A DNA stretch of 64,000 bases from Melioribacteraceae bacterium (GCA_016927595.1 JAFGMI010000013.1:62001-126000); one strand, 5' to 3'. Positions 38,613-48,127 are shown, counted from the first letter of the stretch. Translations and numbers: made by a program. The notes: generated by a model not told the origin, from the sequence alone.

Positions 38613-40997
38613 ATGAAATCATATTCTATTATTTCAGCCCTAATAATATTACTCTTTATGCTGTCGAACCTGTCGGCACAGGAAATGCCGCTGGTTTATG
38701 ATGTTGAAAACACTGGTGCTGAATGTCCTAGTCCGTATCTGCCTACCTTCAGTGAACTGCCTGCCATAAAAGCTTTGCCCGATCCGTTCTTATGGTCGGA
38801 CGGCAGGGGACGAATCTCCTTCTTTTCCGATTGGCGTTACAGGCGTGCCGAGATAAAAGCGGAGATTGAACATTACGAGATTGGTGTAAAACCCGTACGA
38901 CCTGATGACATAACCGCAAGCTATTCCAACGGAACTCTGACGGTGAATGTTACGGTAAACGGTTATACACTCACTCTTACCTCTAACATTTCAGTACCAT
39001 CGGGCAACGGACCTTTTCCTGCTGTCATCGGGATCGGATTTGGAGGTACTGGCAGCTTACCGTCAAATATTTTTACCAGCCGAAATATTGCAACAATCGG
39101 ATATCAACATGATCAGGTATCATCCTACGGGAATCCGCAGGATAGTGATCCTTATTTCCGGCTTTATCCCGATTTTAATAATGCTAATATCGGTCAGTAC
39201 AGCGCATGGGCATGGGGAGTGAGCCGCTTAATAGATGGATTAGAACTGGTTCAGGATGTTCTGCCAATCGATCTGAAACACATTGCTGTAACCGGATGTT
39301 CGTATGCTGGTAAATTAGCTTTATTTGCCGGAGCGCTTGATGAACGTATAGCTCTTACAATTTCGCAGGAATCGGGTGGCGGAGGCTATACTACATGGCG
39401 GTACTCAGAAGTAATTAATCAGACGGAAAGTGTAGAGACCCTGAGTAAAACTGATTATAACTGGTTCAGAAATTCAATGAGAGATTTTTCAAGTAACGTT
39501 TCAAAATTGCCGCATGATCATCACGAGTTGATGGCAATGGTAGCTCCACGGGCTCTGCTTGTAACAGGTAATCCTGGTTGGACATGGCTGGCAGATGAAT
39601 CCGGTTATGTCGGAAGTAAAGCTGCTAAAGAGGTTTACAAAGCCCTTAGTATCCCCGATAGATTTGGTTACAGCCAGATAGGTGGACATAATCATTGCCA
39701 GGTTCCTGACAGTCAGCTGCCGGAAATAGAAGCCTTCGTTGATAAGTTTCTGCTAGGGGATTCGACGGCAAATACAAACGTTTCCAGTACTCCTTACAGT
39801 ACAAATCTCAGCAGCTGGATTACCTGGGATACTCCAGTACTTACCGAGGGTACATCTTTTTTCGGAAAAACGACACTCGTTCATCCGCCTAATCTTGAGA
39901 CGGACATGGATACCAGCATTACTCTTAGATGGAATAAAGTTACAGATGCCGGTAAGTATATTTTTCAACTATCAGAGAATTCAACATTCACGGATATAGT
40001 CGTTAGTGATACTACTGCAGATACATCGAAAACTGTCAACGGGTTATCTATAGGTACAAAATATTATTGGCGCGTTCAGGTATCAGGCAGCGGCGGTGTA
40101 GGACCGATGAGCGATTTCTGGAATTTTTCCACCGCAATTGCTTTACCCGGCACTCCCCATCTGGTGTCAGTCACTAAGCATCCGAGCAGGACGGATTATA
40201 TTCTCTTAAGGTGGAATACTGTTCCATACGCCAGCAATTATTTGGTTCAGTTTTCCACCCAGCAGTCATTTCTATATATTCTTTCGCAAAATACTACTTC
40301 TGATACGTCCATATATATGAACAATGTATCTGAAGGAAAAAATTATTACTGGCGTGTTCAAGCCAGGAACATCGCAGGTTCGGGTCCCTGGAGTGAAACT
40401 GCATACTATACACTGATTATTACTCCGACTGATCTTGAGATACAGAGTAATGAATCGGGTGAAGTAACTCTTACGTGGAAAGATAATTCTACGGTTGAGG
40501 ACGGATATATTATCGAGCGAAAGCAGGGAGCTGAAACATCATTTACAATTATCGATACCCTGGAAAACAACATTACCGAATATCCTGATAATACCATTAC
40601 TCAGAGCGACACTTACACATACAGGATAAAAGCGTTCAAAGGTGATTCGGAGTCGGATTACAGCGAAGAAATTTCGGCAACAGTAACTGACGTAAATGAT
40701 ATTCCGGAAGTAATAATACCTGCCGAATATGCATTGGGTCAGAATTTCCCTAACCCGTTTAATCCTTCGACAAAAATAAAATTTGCTTTGTCTCAAGCCG
40801 GACATACAAGAATTACAATTTACGATTTTCTCGGGAGTGAGATCCGGACTATAATTGATAAAGATCTACCGGCTGGTTATCACGAAGTTATTGTTGATGC
40901 GGAATCGTTCGGCAGCTATGCTTCAAGCGGGATATATTTATATAGAATAGAATCAGGAAATTTCGTGAGTATGAGAAAAATGATCCTGATGAAGTAA
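38613..40997 (+). CDS. Secreted CE15-like glucuronoyl esterase with FN3 domains and T9SS sorting domain
   Basis: A 794-residue exported protein. After the signal peptide (cut near LSAQ, residue 23) comes a CE15-type alpha/beta-hydrolase domain (about 30-385). Its nucleophile motif is VTGCSYAGKLA near residue 227, and the His is likely in GGHNHCQVP. CE15 enzymes cut the ester between lignin alcohols and glucuronoxylan. The usual Arg of GCSRxGK is Tyr here. Three FN3-like domains follow (about 420-510, 515-605, 605-695). The C-terminus holds NFPNPFNPST and a final ASSGIYLYRIESGNF-MRKMILMK, a type IX sorting domain, implying secretion across the outer membrane. I chose ATG 38613 because the signal peptide starts there. 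Confidence 0.85.
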   Translation: MKSYSIISALIILLFMLSNLSAQEMPLVYDVENTGAECPSPYLPTFSELPAIKALPDPFLWSDGRGRISFFSDWRYRRAEIKAEIEHYEIGVKPVRPDDITASYSNGTLTVNVTVNGYTLTLTSNISVPSGNGPFPAVIGIGFGGTGSLPSNIFTSRNIATIGYQHDQVSSYGNPQDSDPYFRLYPDFNNANIGQYSAWAWGVSRLIDGLELVQDVLPIDLKHIAVTGCSYAGKLALFAGALDERIALTISQESGGGGYTTWRYSEVINQTESVETLSKTDYNWFRNSMRDFSSNVSKLPHDHHELMAMVAPRALLVTGNPGWTWLADESGYVGSKAAKEVYKALSIPDRFGYSQIGGHNHCQVPDSQLPEIEAFVDKFLLGDSTANTNVSSTPYSTNLSSWITWDTPVLTEGTSFFGKTTLVHPPNLETDMDTSITLRWNKVTDAGKYIFQLSENSTFTDIVVSDTTADTSKTVNGLSIGTKYYWRVQVSGSGGVGPMSDFWNFSTAIALPGTPHLVSVTKHPSRTDYILLRWNTVPYASNYLVQFSTQQSFLYILSQNTTSDTSIYMNNVSEGKNYYWRVQARNIAGSGPWSETAYYTLIITPTDLEIQSNESGEVTLTWKDNSTVEDGYIIERKQGAETSFTIIDTLENNITEYPDNTITQSDTYTYRIKAFKGDSESDYSEEISATVTDVNDIPEVIIPAEYALGQNFPNPFNPSTKIKFALSQAGHTRITIYDFLGSEIRTIIDKDLPAGYHEVIVDAESFGSYASSGIYLYRIESGNFVSMRKMILMK

Positions 40998-41031
40998 ATT
41001 AGCACTGATTTGTTCAGATCATCCGAATGAG

Positions 41032-41107
41032 GTTCATGCTTCGACAAGTTCATGCTTCGACAAGTTCATGCTTCGACAAGTTCATGCTTCGACAGGCTCA
41101 GCATGAA
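41032..41107. repeat. Intergenic hairpin element, four-unit copy
   Basis: The 16-base unit GTTCATGCTTCGACAA occurs four times in tandem (41032-41095, last unit ending CAG), then GCTCAGCATGAA. TTCATGCT (41081-41088) and AGCATGAA (41100-41107) are perfect arms around TCGACAGGCTC. The arms differ from those of the other two copies, yet both sides changed together, so pairing is kept. Confidence 0.8.
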
Positions 41108-41205
41108 TTGGACTCATAAGGAGATTTGCAGGTTCAGTAATTATTGTTTCGTTAATTTAGAACCGATAGGCAAGGAGAGTAAGTAATAAATTAGAAGAGG
41201 GAAAA

Positions 41206-42414
41206 ATGAATTTTTTATCAGTCTGGAAGAAAATTATTCTCGTGCTGTTACTTGCTTCAGTCTGCAAAGCCCAGTTTATGGATGAATTTGATAAGAGTAC
41301 AATTGAAGGCTGGTTTGTCTTAACAGGAGATGGGAGTGCGGAATTGAAATTCATTCCACGTAATGGATACGCAACAATGTTGGTTGACGCATCAAGGGAT
41401 AAATATAATGTTTACTGGACTCTGATAAAGCGCGATGTTACAAAGTGGCTGGACTTGACAAAATTTGCAGCACATACCAGATATCAATTACGCGTAGAAG
41501 CGAGAGTGCGTCTTCATAATGCACCGCGAAGATTAAATTTTATGGTTAATACGAACCGGACAACTAATTATCATATCGATTTAATGGAATTCGATATACC
41601 CGACACAACTAACTGGCACGTAATAAGTATGACTACTAAAAAATTTGATGCCAGACCCGGAGATACGGTATACGTTCAAATGGCTGCTACAGATTTCGGG
41701 CCGGGCAAATATTATGTTGATATTGATTATTACCGTGCCGACATTGTTGATGTAAACGAAGCCGGTCCCGATAAGGGCAACTGTGTTCCGTATCATCCTA
41801 CTATTCCCGATATGAATACTTTTTCGGAGCATCTCCCGGTTTTTCAGGATTGCATCATCAATTCCGAATTCCCCGATGTTAATTTTAATGATTATCATCT
41901 TAAAAAAGTAAATGAAGCAGTACCGGTGCTTAAAATCGCTTCAAACCAATGGGCAGTTTTAAGATGGGATTTTTCGAAATACACAGATGCAAAATCAGAT
42001 GTGGAAGGGATTCTTGAGTTGACCACTCATTCTGTTTATATCGGCGGCAATTATGATGAGGCTTTCGGGAAGGATTTTGGAATGGAGTTCGATAAAGTAC
42101 GAGTAATAGAAATATTAAACGGCGATCATTTTTGGAACCAGGAAACTGTTACATATAATTCTTTGACTGAAGGGAAAGAGTATGAAGAAGTCTTCAACTC
42201 ACAGATGGTTTACGATTTTGAAGTGAATACTAAACCGGGAGGTAAGAATTACATAACTATTTCTCGTCCGGTGATGCAGCGCTTGATTGCAGGAATAACT
42301 AAAGGATTACTGCTTCGTCCGCTCGGTGCTGTTGATGCATCCTTTTATGCTACGGAATACGAGAATGGAAACGGTTCTGCGAAACTGCACTTCGGTATTA
42401 AAGATGATAAATAA
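41206..42414 (+). CDS. Secreted protein of unknown function, possible carbohydrate-binding modules
   Basis: A 402-residue exported protein; the signal peptide ends near KAQ (residue 22). The mature start FMDEFDKSTIEGWFVLTGDGSAELKFI, read in two halves, fits a jelly-roll carbohydrate-binding module of the CBM4/CBM9 kind up to about residue 180 (IDYYRADIVDV). The second half (about 210-400) is another beta-rich domain with WAVLRWDFSKY and LLLRPLGAVDASFYATE, recalling DNRLRE-type sandwich domains. No catalytic motif is recognised. It lies between the CE15 esterase and a glycosidase, so a role in binding or handling plant polysaccharide is inferred from context. Confidence 0.7.
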   Translation: MNFLSVWKKIILVLLLASVCKAQFMDEFDKSTIEGWFVLTGDGSAELKFIPRNGYATMLVDASRDKYNVYWTLIKRDVTKWLDLTKFAAHTRYQLRVEARVRLHNAPRRLNFMVNTNRTTNYHIDLMEFDIPDTTNWHVISMTTKKFDARPGDTVYVQMAATDFGPGKYYVDIDYYRADIVDVNEAGPDKGNCVPYHPTIPDMNTFSEHLPVFQDCIINSEFPDVNFNDYHLKKVNEAVPVLKIASNQWAVLRWDFSKYTDAKSDVEGILELTTHSVYIGGNYDEAFGKDFGMEFDKVRVIEILNGDHFWNQETVTYNSLTEGKEYEEVFNSQMVYDFEVNTKPGGKNYITISRPVMQRLIAGITKGLLLRPLGAVDASFYATEYENGNGSAKLHFGIKDDK

Positions 42415-42429
42415 TTATAAGGTTATAAT

Positions 42430-44355
42430 ATGAAATTATTTCACAGTATAGTTTTAAAGGCAGGTTTTTATTTAATTTCTATAATACTATTCAATGATCT
42501 CACTACTGCACAAGATTCAGAAAATATTCACGTGTGGGAAATGAAAGAGATTAAGCTCATAGCGCAGAAAAATTATAATAATTTTTACATGGATGTAACT
42601 TGCTGGATCGAGTTAACCGGTCCTGGTTTTTCAAAACGTGTTTACGGTTTCTGGAACGGGGGTAATGAATATATTATACGTGTCGTAGCTACCGCACCCG
42701 GCAGATGGCAATGGAAAAGCTTTTCAAGTCAATCGGATGATAAGGGATTAAATAATCATACAGGTTCTTTTAATGCCATTGAATGGACAGATGATGAGAA
42801 AAAGGAAAACCCCAACAGGCATGGCTTTTTAAGACCGACCTCAAACGGACATGCGCTTCAGTATGCGGACGGCACGCCGTACTTTATGATTGGCGATACA
42901 TGGCTTGCGGGGAGTACCTGGCGGCTGCCTTTCAGAAATGCTGCTGCTTCGTATGATTATGTGCCGGGTCCGGGAATGGGATTCGAAGATGCTGTTATGT
43001 ACAGGAAAAGACAGGGCTTTAATTCAATAAGCATGATATCGTGTTTCCCGAACTGGGAGTCGGATATCAATCCAAGTACTTACGCGGATTCAAACAATAT
43101 ATTTATTAGAAATGCATGGGAGAAATTCGGTTATGATGTTAGAGACCTGATGGGTGCGGATACTTCAGGTTACTGGGGAACGCTTACGGCAAAGAATATG
43201 CGGGATGAATACGGCAACCTTCCGTTTGAAATGTCCAAGGTTCATAAGGGTGTATCGGATTTCACACGTATAAATCCTGAATACTTCAAGAGCCTTGATA
43301 AGAAAATGGAATTTTTATCTGAACAGGGCTTCGCGGCACTTCTTGAAACGGTAAGAAGAGACGCCGGACCGTCGTGGAAAGCTTACTATAATTTCAGTGA
43401 AACCTTTTCACGTTTCGTTCAATATCTGATATCACGTTATGGCGCTTACAATATTATCTTCAGCGGTATTCATCTGGACTGGATACCGAAGGAGTTCAGC
43501 CTTACGGCGGAGGAGTTCAACGATGCATTGACGTATCACTTGCATAAGTACGGACCTATGCCGTTCGGTCAGCCTGTTACAACATTAATAAGCAGCTCGA
43601 CATATTCGGTATTTGGTCACGATAAGGATTGTCCCTGGCTTACCATGCACAGTGTGGGCAACAAACCGCGGGATCACAGGGTAGCAGATTCGCTGGAGAT
43701 TATATTCAGGCTTGAACCGCCTTATCCGGCTATTAATTTTGAACCTTATTACACCGGCTGGAATCATGAAATAAATAAACCGGCGGGTGAGCGTCCGCCT
43801 GCAGACTCGGATCGGGACAATTATTTCGCGAGGGCGCAGATGTACGGATCTGTTTTGTCCGGAGGATTATCTGGACATGTGCATGGCACAGCCGCATATG
43901 ACATAACAACGACTGGTGAACCGGAAGGTGCGCGTCCGCATATATGGGAAGCGATTAAATATAATTCTGCTGATTACATGAAACATCTTAATACATTTGT
44001 ACAATCTGAAGGTCCTGAATTTCAGAATTTGTTACCCGCAAGGTACGATATTATTCCAGACAAAGCACCGGGCAGTCCTCCCGACGGATTGGACGGATGG
44101 GCTTATATGATGAGAAATTCGGAAAAGGATTTTGCATTGCTCTATTTTGAGAATGAATCCGTTGTGCCCGTACTTAACAATTTTATTCCTGAGAAAAAGT
44201 ATTCGTTCACATGGTTTGATACAATTACTGGAGAATGGAGTAAACAGGAAATATTAAAAAGCGATTTTGAGGGCAGAATAAAAATTCCTCATTTCCCCGG
44301 AGGCGAAAAGAATTCCTCAAAAGACTGGGCGGCTAAGATTTTACTCGCAGACTAA
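42430..44355 (+). CDS. Secreted DUF5060/DUF4038-type glycoside hydrolase
   Basis: A 641-residue exported protein; the signal peptide ends near TTAQ (residue 27). The order of parts matches the family: an N-terminal DUF5060 beta-sandwich (about 30-120, ending GSFNAIEW), then a TIM-barrel DUF4038 domain (about 135-530) starting GFLRPTSNGHALQYADGTPYFMIGDTWL. Last is a small C-terminal sandwich (about 555-640, FALLYFENESVVPVLNNF). Characterised relatives include apiosidase-like GH140 enzymes. Acid residues in GIHLDWIPKEF and NFEPYYTGWNHE are candidates for catalysis. It starts 15 bases after the previous gene, so they are likely co-transcribed. Target sugar unknown. Confidence 0.85.
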   Translation: MKLFHSIVLKAGFYLISIILFNDLTTAQDSENIHVWEMKEIKLIAQKNYNNFYMDVTCWIELTGPGFSKRVYGFWNGGNEYIIRVVATAPGRWQWKSFSSQSDDKGLNNHTGSFNAIEWTDDEKKENPNRHGFLRPTSNGHALQYADGTPYFMIGDTWLAGSTWRLPFRNAAASYDYVPGPGMGFEDAVMYRKRQGFNSISMISCFPNWESDINPSTYADSNNIFIRNAWEKFGYDVRDLMGADTSGYWGTLTAKNMRDEYGNLPFEMSKVHKGVSDFTRINPEYFKSLDKKMEFLSEQGFAALLETVRRDAGPSWKAYYNFSETFSRFVQYLISRYGAYNIIFSGIHLDWIPKEFSLTAEEFNDALTYHLHKYGPMPFGQPVTTLISSSTYSVFGHDKDCPWLTMHSVGNKPRDHRVADSLEIIFRLEPPYPAINFEPYYTGWNHEINKPAGERPPADSDRDNYFARAQMYGSVLSGGLSGHVHGTAAYDITTTGEPEGARPHIWEAIKYNSADYMKHLNTFVQSEGPEFQNLLPARYDIIPDKAPGSPPDGLDGWAYMMRNSEKDFALLYFENESVVPVLNNFIPEKKYSFTWFDTITGEWSKQEILKSDFEGRIKIPHFPGGEKNSSKDWAAKILLAD

Positions 44356-44401
44356 AAAGCTGCATCTGCGGAGAGAGATATAAACAGCTTATGCGAACTA
44401 A

Positions 44402-44548
44402 GCCATTGATGGGAAAGAATCTGAACTGAGTACGCTTAATAATTATAACGGAATTCCCGCAGACCAAAGTATTAAATTCGCACCCGGCATAGTTTTAAAT
44501 TCAGTATTTAGTAACGAAATAATTTTCACAAAAAATAAAATGAAATGA
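44402..44548 (+). pseudogene. Possible C-terminal remnant of a decayed gene
   Basis: An open frame of 48 codons without a start reads DGKESELSTLNNYNGIPADQ and then SIKFAPGIVLNSVFSNEIIF, like the end of a secreted protein. A different frame just upstream (44356-44403) reads KAASAERDINSLCELSH, as if the two were once joined. The stop codon overlaps the ATG of the next gene (ATGA), a spacing typical of real neighbours. A frameshifted gene tail fits best, but chance cannot be excluded. Confidence 0.3.
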
Positions 44549-45624
44549 AAAGAGTAAGTACAGTTTTTAATTGGATAGTTCTGGGCATCATTTTACTGTA
44601 TCTGATACTGATCCCTTGCAACATAAAAGGCTGCACTGCATTTGTTGTGAAAAGCTGTAATCAGATACTGCTTGCTAAAAACCTCGATTGGGAGATCAGC
44701 AATGGAATCATACTGATTAATAAGAAAGGTGTCTTTAAAACCGCATATGGGAATATTTCCAGGAAACTATCATGGATTTCTAAGTACGGCAGTGTGACTT
44801 TTAATCAGTTTGGAAAGGAATTCCCTTTAGGAGGAATGAATGAAAAAGGTCTTGTTATAGAAGAATTGAACTCATGGGGTGAGACTCCCGTTAGCAATAA
44901 TAAATATGAAATGAATGAATTTCAATGGACTCAATTCTGTCTTGATAATTTTGCAAATGTCGATGAACTTCTTAAATCAATCGATAGTATTGTGATAGTT
45001 CCGTTGTTCATTAATTTACACTATTTAATATCTGATAGTTGTGGTAATAGCGCTGTAATAGAGTTTTATAATAGAAGAGCATACATATATAGTGGAATTA
45101 GTCTTCCATACCCGATTTTAAGCAACAACCATTATGAAAGTTCGATCCATTACCTCGGTAATTTTAAAGGTTTTGGTGGCAGTATGAAAATTAGAAATGA
45201 CAATACATCTTCCGAAAGGTTTGTAAAAGTAGCTTCGTGGCTGAATAACGAAGAACAAAAAAAAAATAATCAGAAAACCGTATTTGAAATTTTGAATAAT
45301 GTAAGTCAGGAAGACACTCAGTGGAGTATTATATACGATATCTCCGACAAATCAATTCAATTTAAAACGTTACAGAATCAAACAATAAAAAAAATAAAAT
45401 TAAGCAGTTTTGACTTTTCAAGTAAAACACCCACATTATTCCTTGAAATTAATAACGATGAAATTGTCGCTGATGAAAGCAGTTTTAAAGAGCTGAAACC
45501 TTATGATAATGAGAAACTGGTGATCGATGTTTTCGAAAAACTTCAGTCCCATGATTTGGGGAAGGTCAGCAAAAAAGAATTCCTGAATATAATTGATTAT
45601 GGTAATTCTGTTAAATGCAAATAG
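44545..45624 (+). CDS. Choloylglycine hydrolase-like Ntn-hydrolase (linear amide C-N hydrolase)
   Basis: A 359-residue exported protein with an N-terminal membrane-crossing signal (residues about 10-24). It then has IKGCTAFVVKSCNQILLAKNLDW, where Cys30 would be the N-terminal nucleophile after cleavage. The family features LAKNLDWE, FPLGGMNEKGLVIEEL and a middle NNHYESS segment support the penicillin V acylase / bile-salt hydrolase / acid-ceramidase-like fold. The natural substrate is unknown. Such enzymes cut N-acyl bonds and often occur in Gram-negative periplasms without any link to bile. It sits in the polysaccharide gene region with lower GC than the glycosidases around it. Confidence 0.8.
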   Translation: MKRVSTVFNWIVLGIILLYLILIPCNIKGCTAFVVKSCNQILLAKNLDWEISNGIILINKKGVFKTAYGNISRKLSWISKYGSVTFNQFGKEFPLGGMNEKGLVIEELNSWGETPVSNNKYEMNEFQWTQFCLDNFANVDELLKSIDSIVIVPLFINLHYLISDSCGNSAVIEFYNRRAYIYSGISLPYPILSNNHYESSIHYLGNFKGFGGSMKIRNDNTSSERFVKVASWLNNEEQKKNNQKTVFEILNNVSQEDTQWSIIYDISDKSIQFKTLQNQTIKKIKLSSFDFSSKTPTLFLEINNDEIVADESSFKELKPYDNEKLVIDVFEKLQSHDLGKVSKKEFLNIIDYGNSVKCK

Positions 45625-45840
45625 TATACTATAACAAAATATTTACGGAATTGGTATGATAGTAATATGGTTAAAGGTTGTAACTCGTTCAAATTTTAAT
45701 GCGGTGGCAGAAAAGAAACCAACACCAAATTATTTACTACTTAAAATGTACATTCTTAGCGTAACATTGCAGAAAAACAAGCAACTGACTCTTAAATTGA
45801 TATATTTTTAAAAATGTTTAGCCAACAAAAAAAGTCAAAT

Positions 45841-47271
45841 ATGAGAAACTTAATCTTTTTTATTTTTTTTGTATTGATAATTAGTTCCCTTTGGGGGCAA
45901 ATGAATCAAAAGAACAGGGTAATTATACTCACAGATATAGAAGCAGACCCGGATGATACTCAATCTTTAGTTCGATTACTTCTATATTCAAATGAAATAG
46001 ACATACAGGGAATAATTGCAACTACTTCTTGTTGGATGACTGACAACGTGCATCCTGAATCAATTACTAAAGTTATCCGGGCTTATGAAAAGGTACAACC
46101 AAATCTGAAAAAACATCAACCCGGTTACCCTGAGCCGGAAATATTGTATACTTTAGTAAAACAAGGATTGCCCGAATATGGAATGAAAGGTGTAGGAGAA
46201 GGAATGGACTCCGAGGGTTCTGAATGGATTATTGAAGTTCTTAAAAAGCAAGATGAACGTCCATTATGGATTTCAGTGTGGGGCGGGGTTAACACTCTTG
46301 CACAAGCTTTATACAAACTTGAAAAATCGAAAAGCAAAAATGAAGTAAAACAATTAATCTCAAAACTTCGTGTCTACACCATTTCAGACCAGGATGACAG
46401 CGGAATATGGCTTAGGAATAATTTTCCCGGATTGTTTTATATTGTTAGTCCGGGAGATGATTATAACAATGCGACGTGGACGGGAATTAATGCTTCTTAC
46501 ATGAACGGAATTAACCGAAGGAAAATAAGTAATTGCTGGATTGCTGAAAATATTCAACAAAATCACGGTGCTTTAGGAACAGTATATCCTGATGTAGCCT
46601 GGGGAATGGAAGGCGATACACCCGCTTTTCTATCCTTAATTCCCAATGGATTAAATAATGCCGAGCATCCCGACTGGGGCGGATGGGGAGGACGTTACGA
46701 ACTTTATAAACCGGACTTCTCCAAAATGCAGGAAGGTGGTTCAATAGTTTCCATCGCACCTGAAACAAGAGAAATATGGACAAATACAGTTGACAGTTAT
46801 ACCCGGTACATTGCAAACGAATTCGGTAGATCAGTAAAACAAGACTCCATAACATTCACCGATTTTAAGGTAACCATTTGGCGCTGGAGAGATGATTTTC
46901 AAAATGATTTTGCTGCACGTATGGACTGGTGCATAAAATCTTATAAAGAAGCCAACCATCCGCCTGTACCTGTATTATCTCATCCCGAACAAATTACTGT
47001 TCATTCTGGTGAGAATTTTACAGTAGATGCCTTTCAGTCTTCCGATCCTGACGGCGATAGCTTTAGTTTTTTGTGGTTTAACTATCCTGAGGCGGGTAGT
47101 TATAAAAAATTAATAAGAGTAAATGGAGCCGAAAATGTGCATATGGCTCATTTTACTGCCCCGGAAGTTTATAAAGAAGAAACAGCACATTTTATATTAA
47201 AAGTAACAGACAAAGGTCTGCCCCAATTAACAAGGTATAAAAGAGTTATTGTGAATATAATACCAAAATAA
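45841..47271 (+). CDS. Secreted DUF1593 protein (Sde182-like, nucleoside-hydrolase fold)
   Basis: A 476-residue exported protein. The DUF1593 domain (about 20-360) opens NRVIILTDIEADPDDTQSLVRLLLYSNE, with the acidic DxExDPDD metal-site pattern of nucleoside hydrolases. Then come PLWISVWGGVNTLAQAL and GDTPAFLSLIPNGLN. The C-terminal domain (about 375-475, starting HPPVPVLSHP with SSDPDGDSFSFLW) is the cadherin-like Sde182 C-terminal domain. The founding family member was found bound to cellulose, so a polysaccharide role is inferred from family and neighbours. I chose ATG 45841 because the signal peptide begins there; ATG 45814 adds nine residues. Confidence 0.87.
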   Translation: MRNLIFFIFFVLIISSLWGQMNQKNRVIILTDIEADPDDTQSLVRLLLYSNEIDIQGIIATTSCWMTDNVHPESITKVIRAYEKVQPNLKKHQPGYPEPEILYTLVKQGLPEYGMKGVGEGMDSEGSEWIIEVLKKQDERPLWISVWGGVNTLAQALYKLEKSKSKNEVKQLISKLRVYTISDQDDSGIWLRNNFPGLFYIVSPGDDYNNATWTGINASYMNGINRRKISNCWIAENIQQNHGALGTVYPDVAWGMEGDTPAFLSLIPNGLNNAEHPDWGGWGGRYELYKPDFSKMQEGGSIVSIAPETREIWTNTVDSYTRYIANEFGRSVKQDSITFTDFKVTIWRWRDDFQNDFAARMDWCIKSYKEANHPPVPVLSHPEQITVHSGENFTVDAFQSSDPDGDSFSFLWFNYPEAGSYKKLIRVNGAENVHMAHFTAPEVYKEETAHFILKVTDKGLPQLTRYKRVIVNIIPK

Positions 47272-47509
47272 AACAACAAACCGCTGAACGGCATAAAAAC
47301 AGTTTTGTCCGCAATCACTGCAGCAGTTTGCAATAATCAAGATGGTATGACGTTCGCTAAACTGATTAAAAAAGCACTACTTTTAATCATTCTCAGTCAA
47401 CCGGATTTAGAAATAGGAAAAATTTGGATTATTAATCAACGTTATAAATGTATGCGGTGGATTAAAATCTGCCGCGAATATTTATTATAAATATCGAGAG
47501 AATAACTGT

Positions 47510-48127
47510 ATGAAAGAATATGATTATAAAGAGGATGCTCGTAATTATGATGAGCAGGTTAAAGAGTATAATAGTTATGCGCACGAGGCTTTGTTTGGAA
47601 TGAGCTATGAGTTTGTTTCGCCCAGCAATAAATTACTTGATCTTGGAATTGGAACTGGTTTAGCATCCATAAATTTTTCAAAAGCAGGATTAAAAATCTA
47701 TGGACTTGATATATCCGAAGAAATGTTAAACATATGCAGAACTAAATCATTCACCGAAGAATTAAAACTCCATAATATATCGGAAAAAAGTCTACCATAT
47801 AATGATGATTATTTTAATCATATTATTTGCAGCGGCGTATTTCATTTTTTGGGCGATTTAGGGAATATATTTTCAGAAGTAACAAGAATAATAAAAAAAG
47901 GTGGAATATTTGCTTTTTCGATTGCACCTGACCCTTCTGGAGCAGAGTATACAAAACAGATGACATCCTGGAAAGTGCCGATATATAAACATTCACCAGA
48001 TTATATTATGAAATTATTGAAAAAAAACAGAATGAGCCTCTTAAAAGAAATGAGGCTATTGATGAAAGGTGCAGATAAGTTAAATTATGATATATTGTTT
48101 TCTATAATGATAACTAAAAGTTTATAG
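47510..48127 (+). CDS. Class I SAM-dependent methyltransferase
   Basis: A 205-residue soluble methyltransferase. Motif I is LLDLGIGTGLASINF near residue 43, the acidic end of strand 2 is in IYGLDISEEML, and a post-motif segment reads HIICSGVFHFLGDLG. The substrate cannot be told. GAGAG lies before the ATG. It stands alone between the DUF1593 gene and an acetyltransferase gene, with AT-rich composition. The pair of small modifying enzymes may be recent arrivals, which is an inference. Confidence 0.85.
   Translation: MKEYDYKEDARNYDEQVKEYNSYAHEALFGMSYEFVSPSNKLLDLGIGTGLASINFSKAGLKIYGLDISEEMLNICRTKSFTEELKLHNISEKSLPYNDDYFNHIICSGVFHFLGDLGNIFSEVTRIIKKGGIFAFSIAPDPSGAEYTKQMTSWKVPIYKHSPDYIMKLLKKNRMSLLKEMRLLMKGADKLNYDILFSIMITKSL

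Noticed and set aside
41032-41107. Possible CRISPR array from four 16-base repeats
   Set aside because: The units are directly adjacent with no spacers, are too short, and no cas gene is nearby. They are part of the hairpin family instead.
47305-47490. 61-codon frame between the DUF1593 and methyltransferase genes
   Set aside because: It begins with TTG, has no ribosome site and no recognisable sequence; composition looks non-coding.
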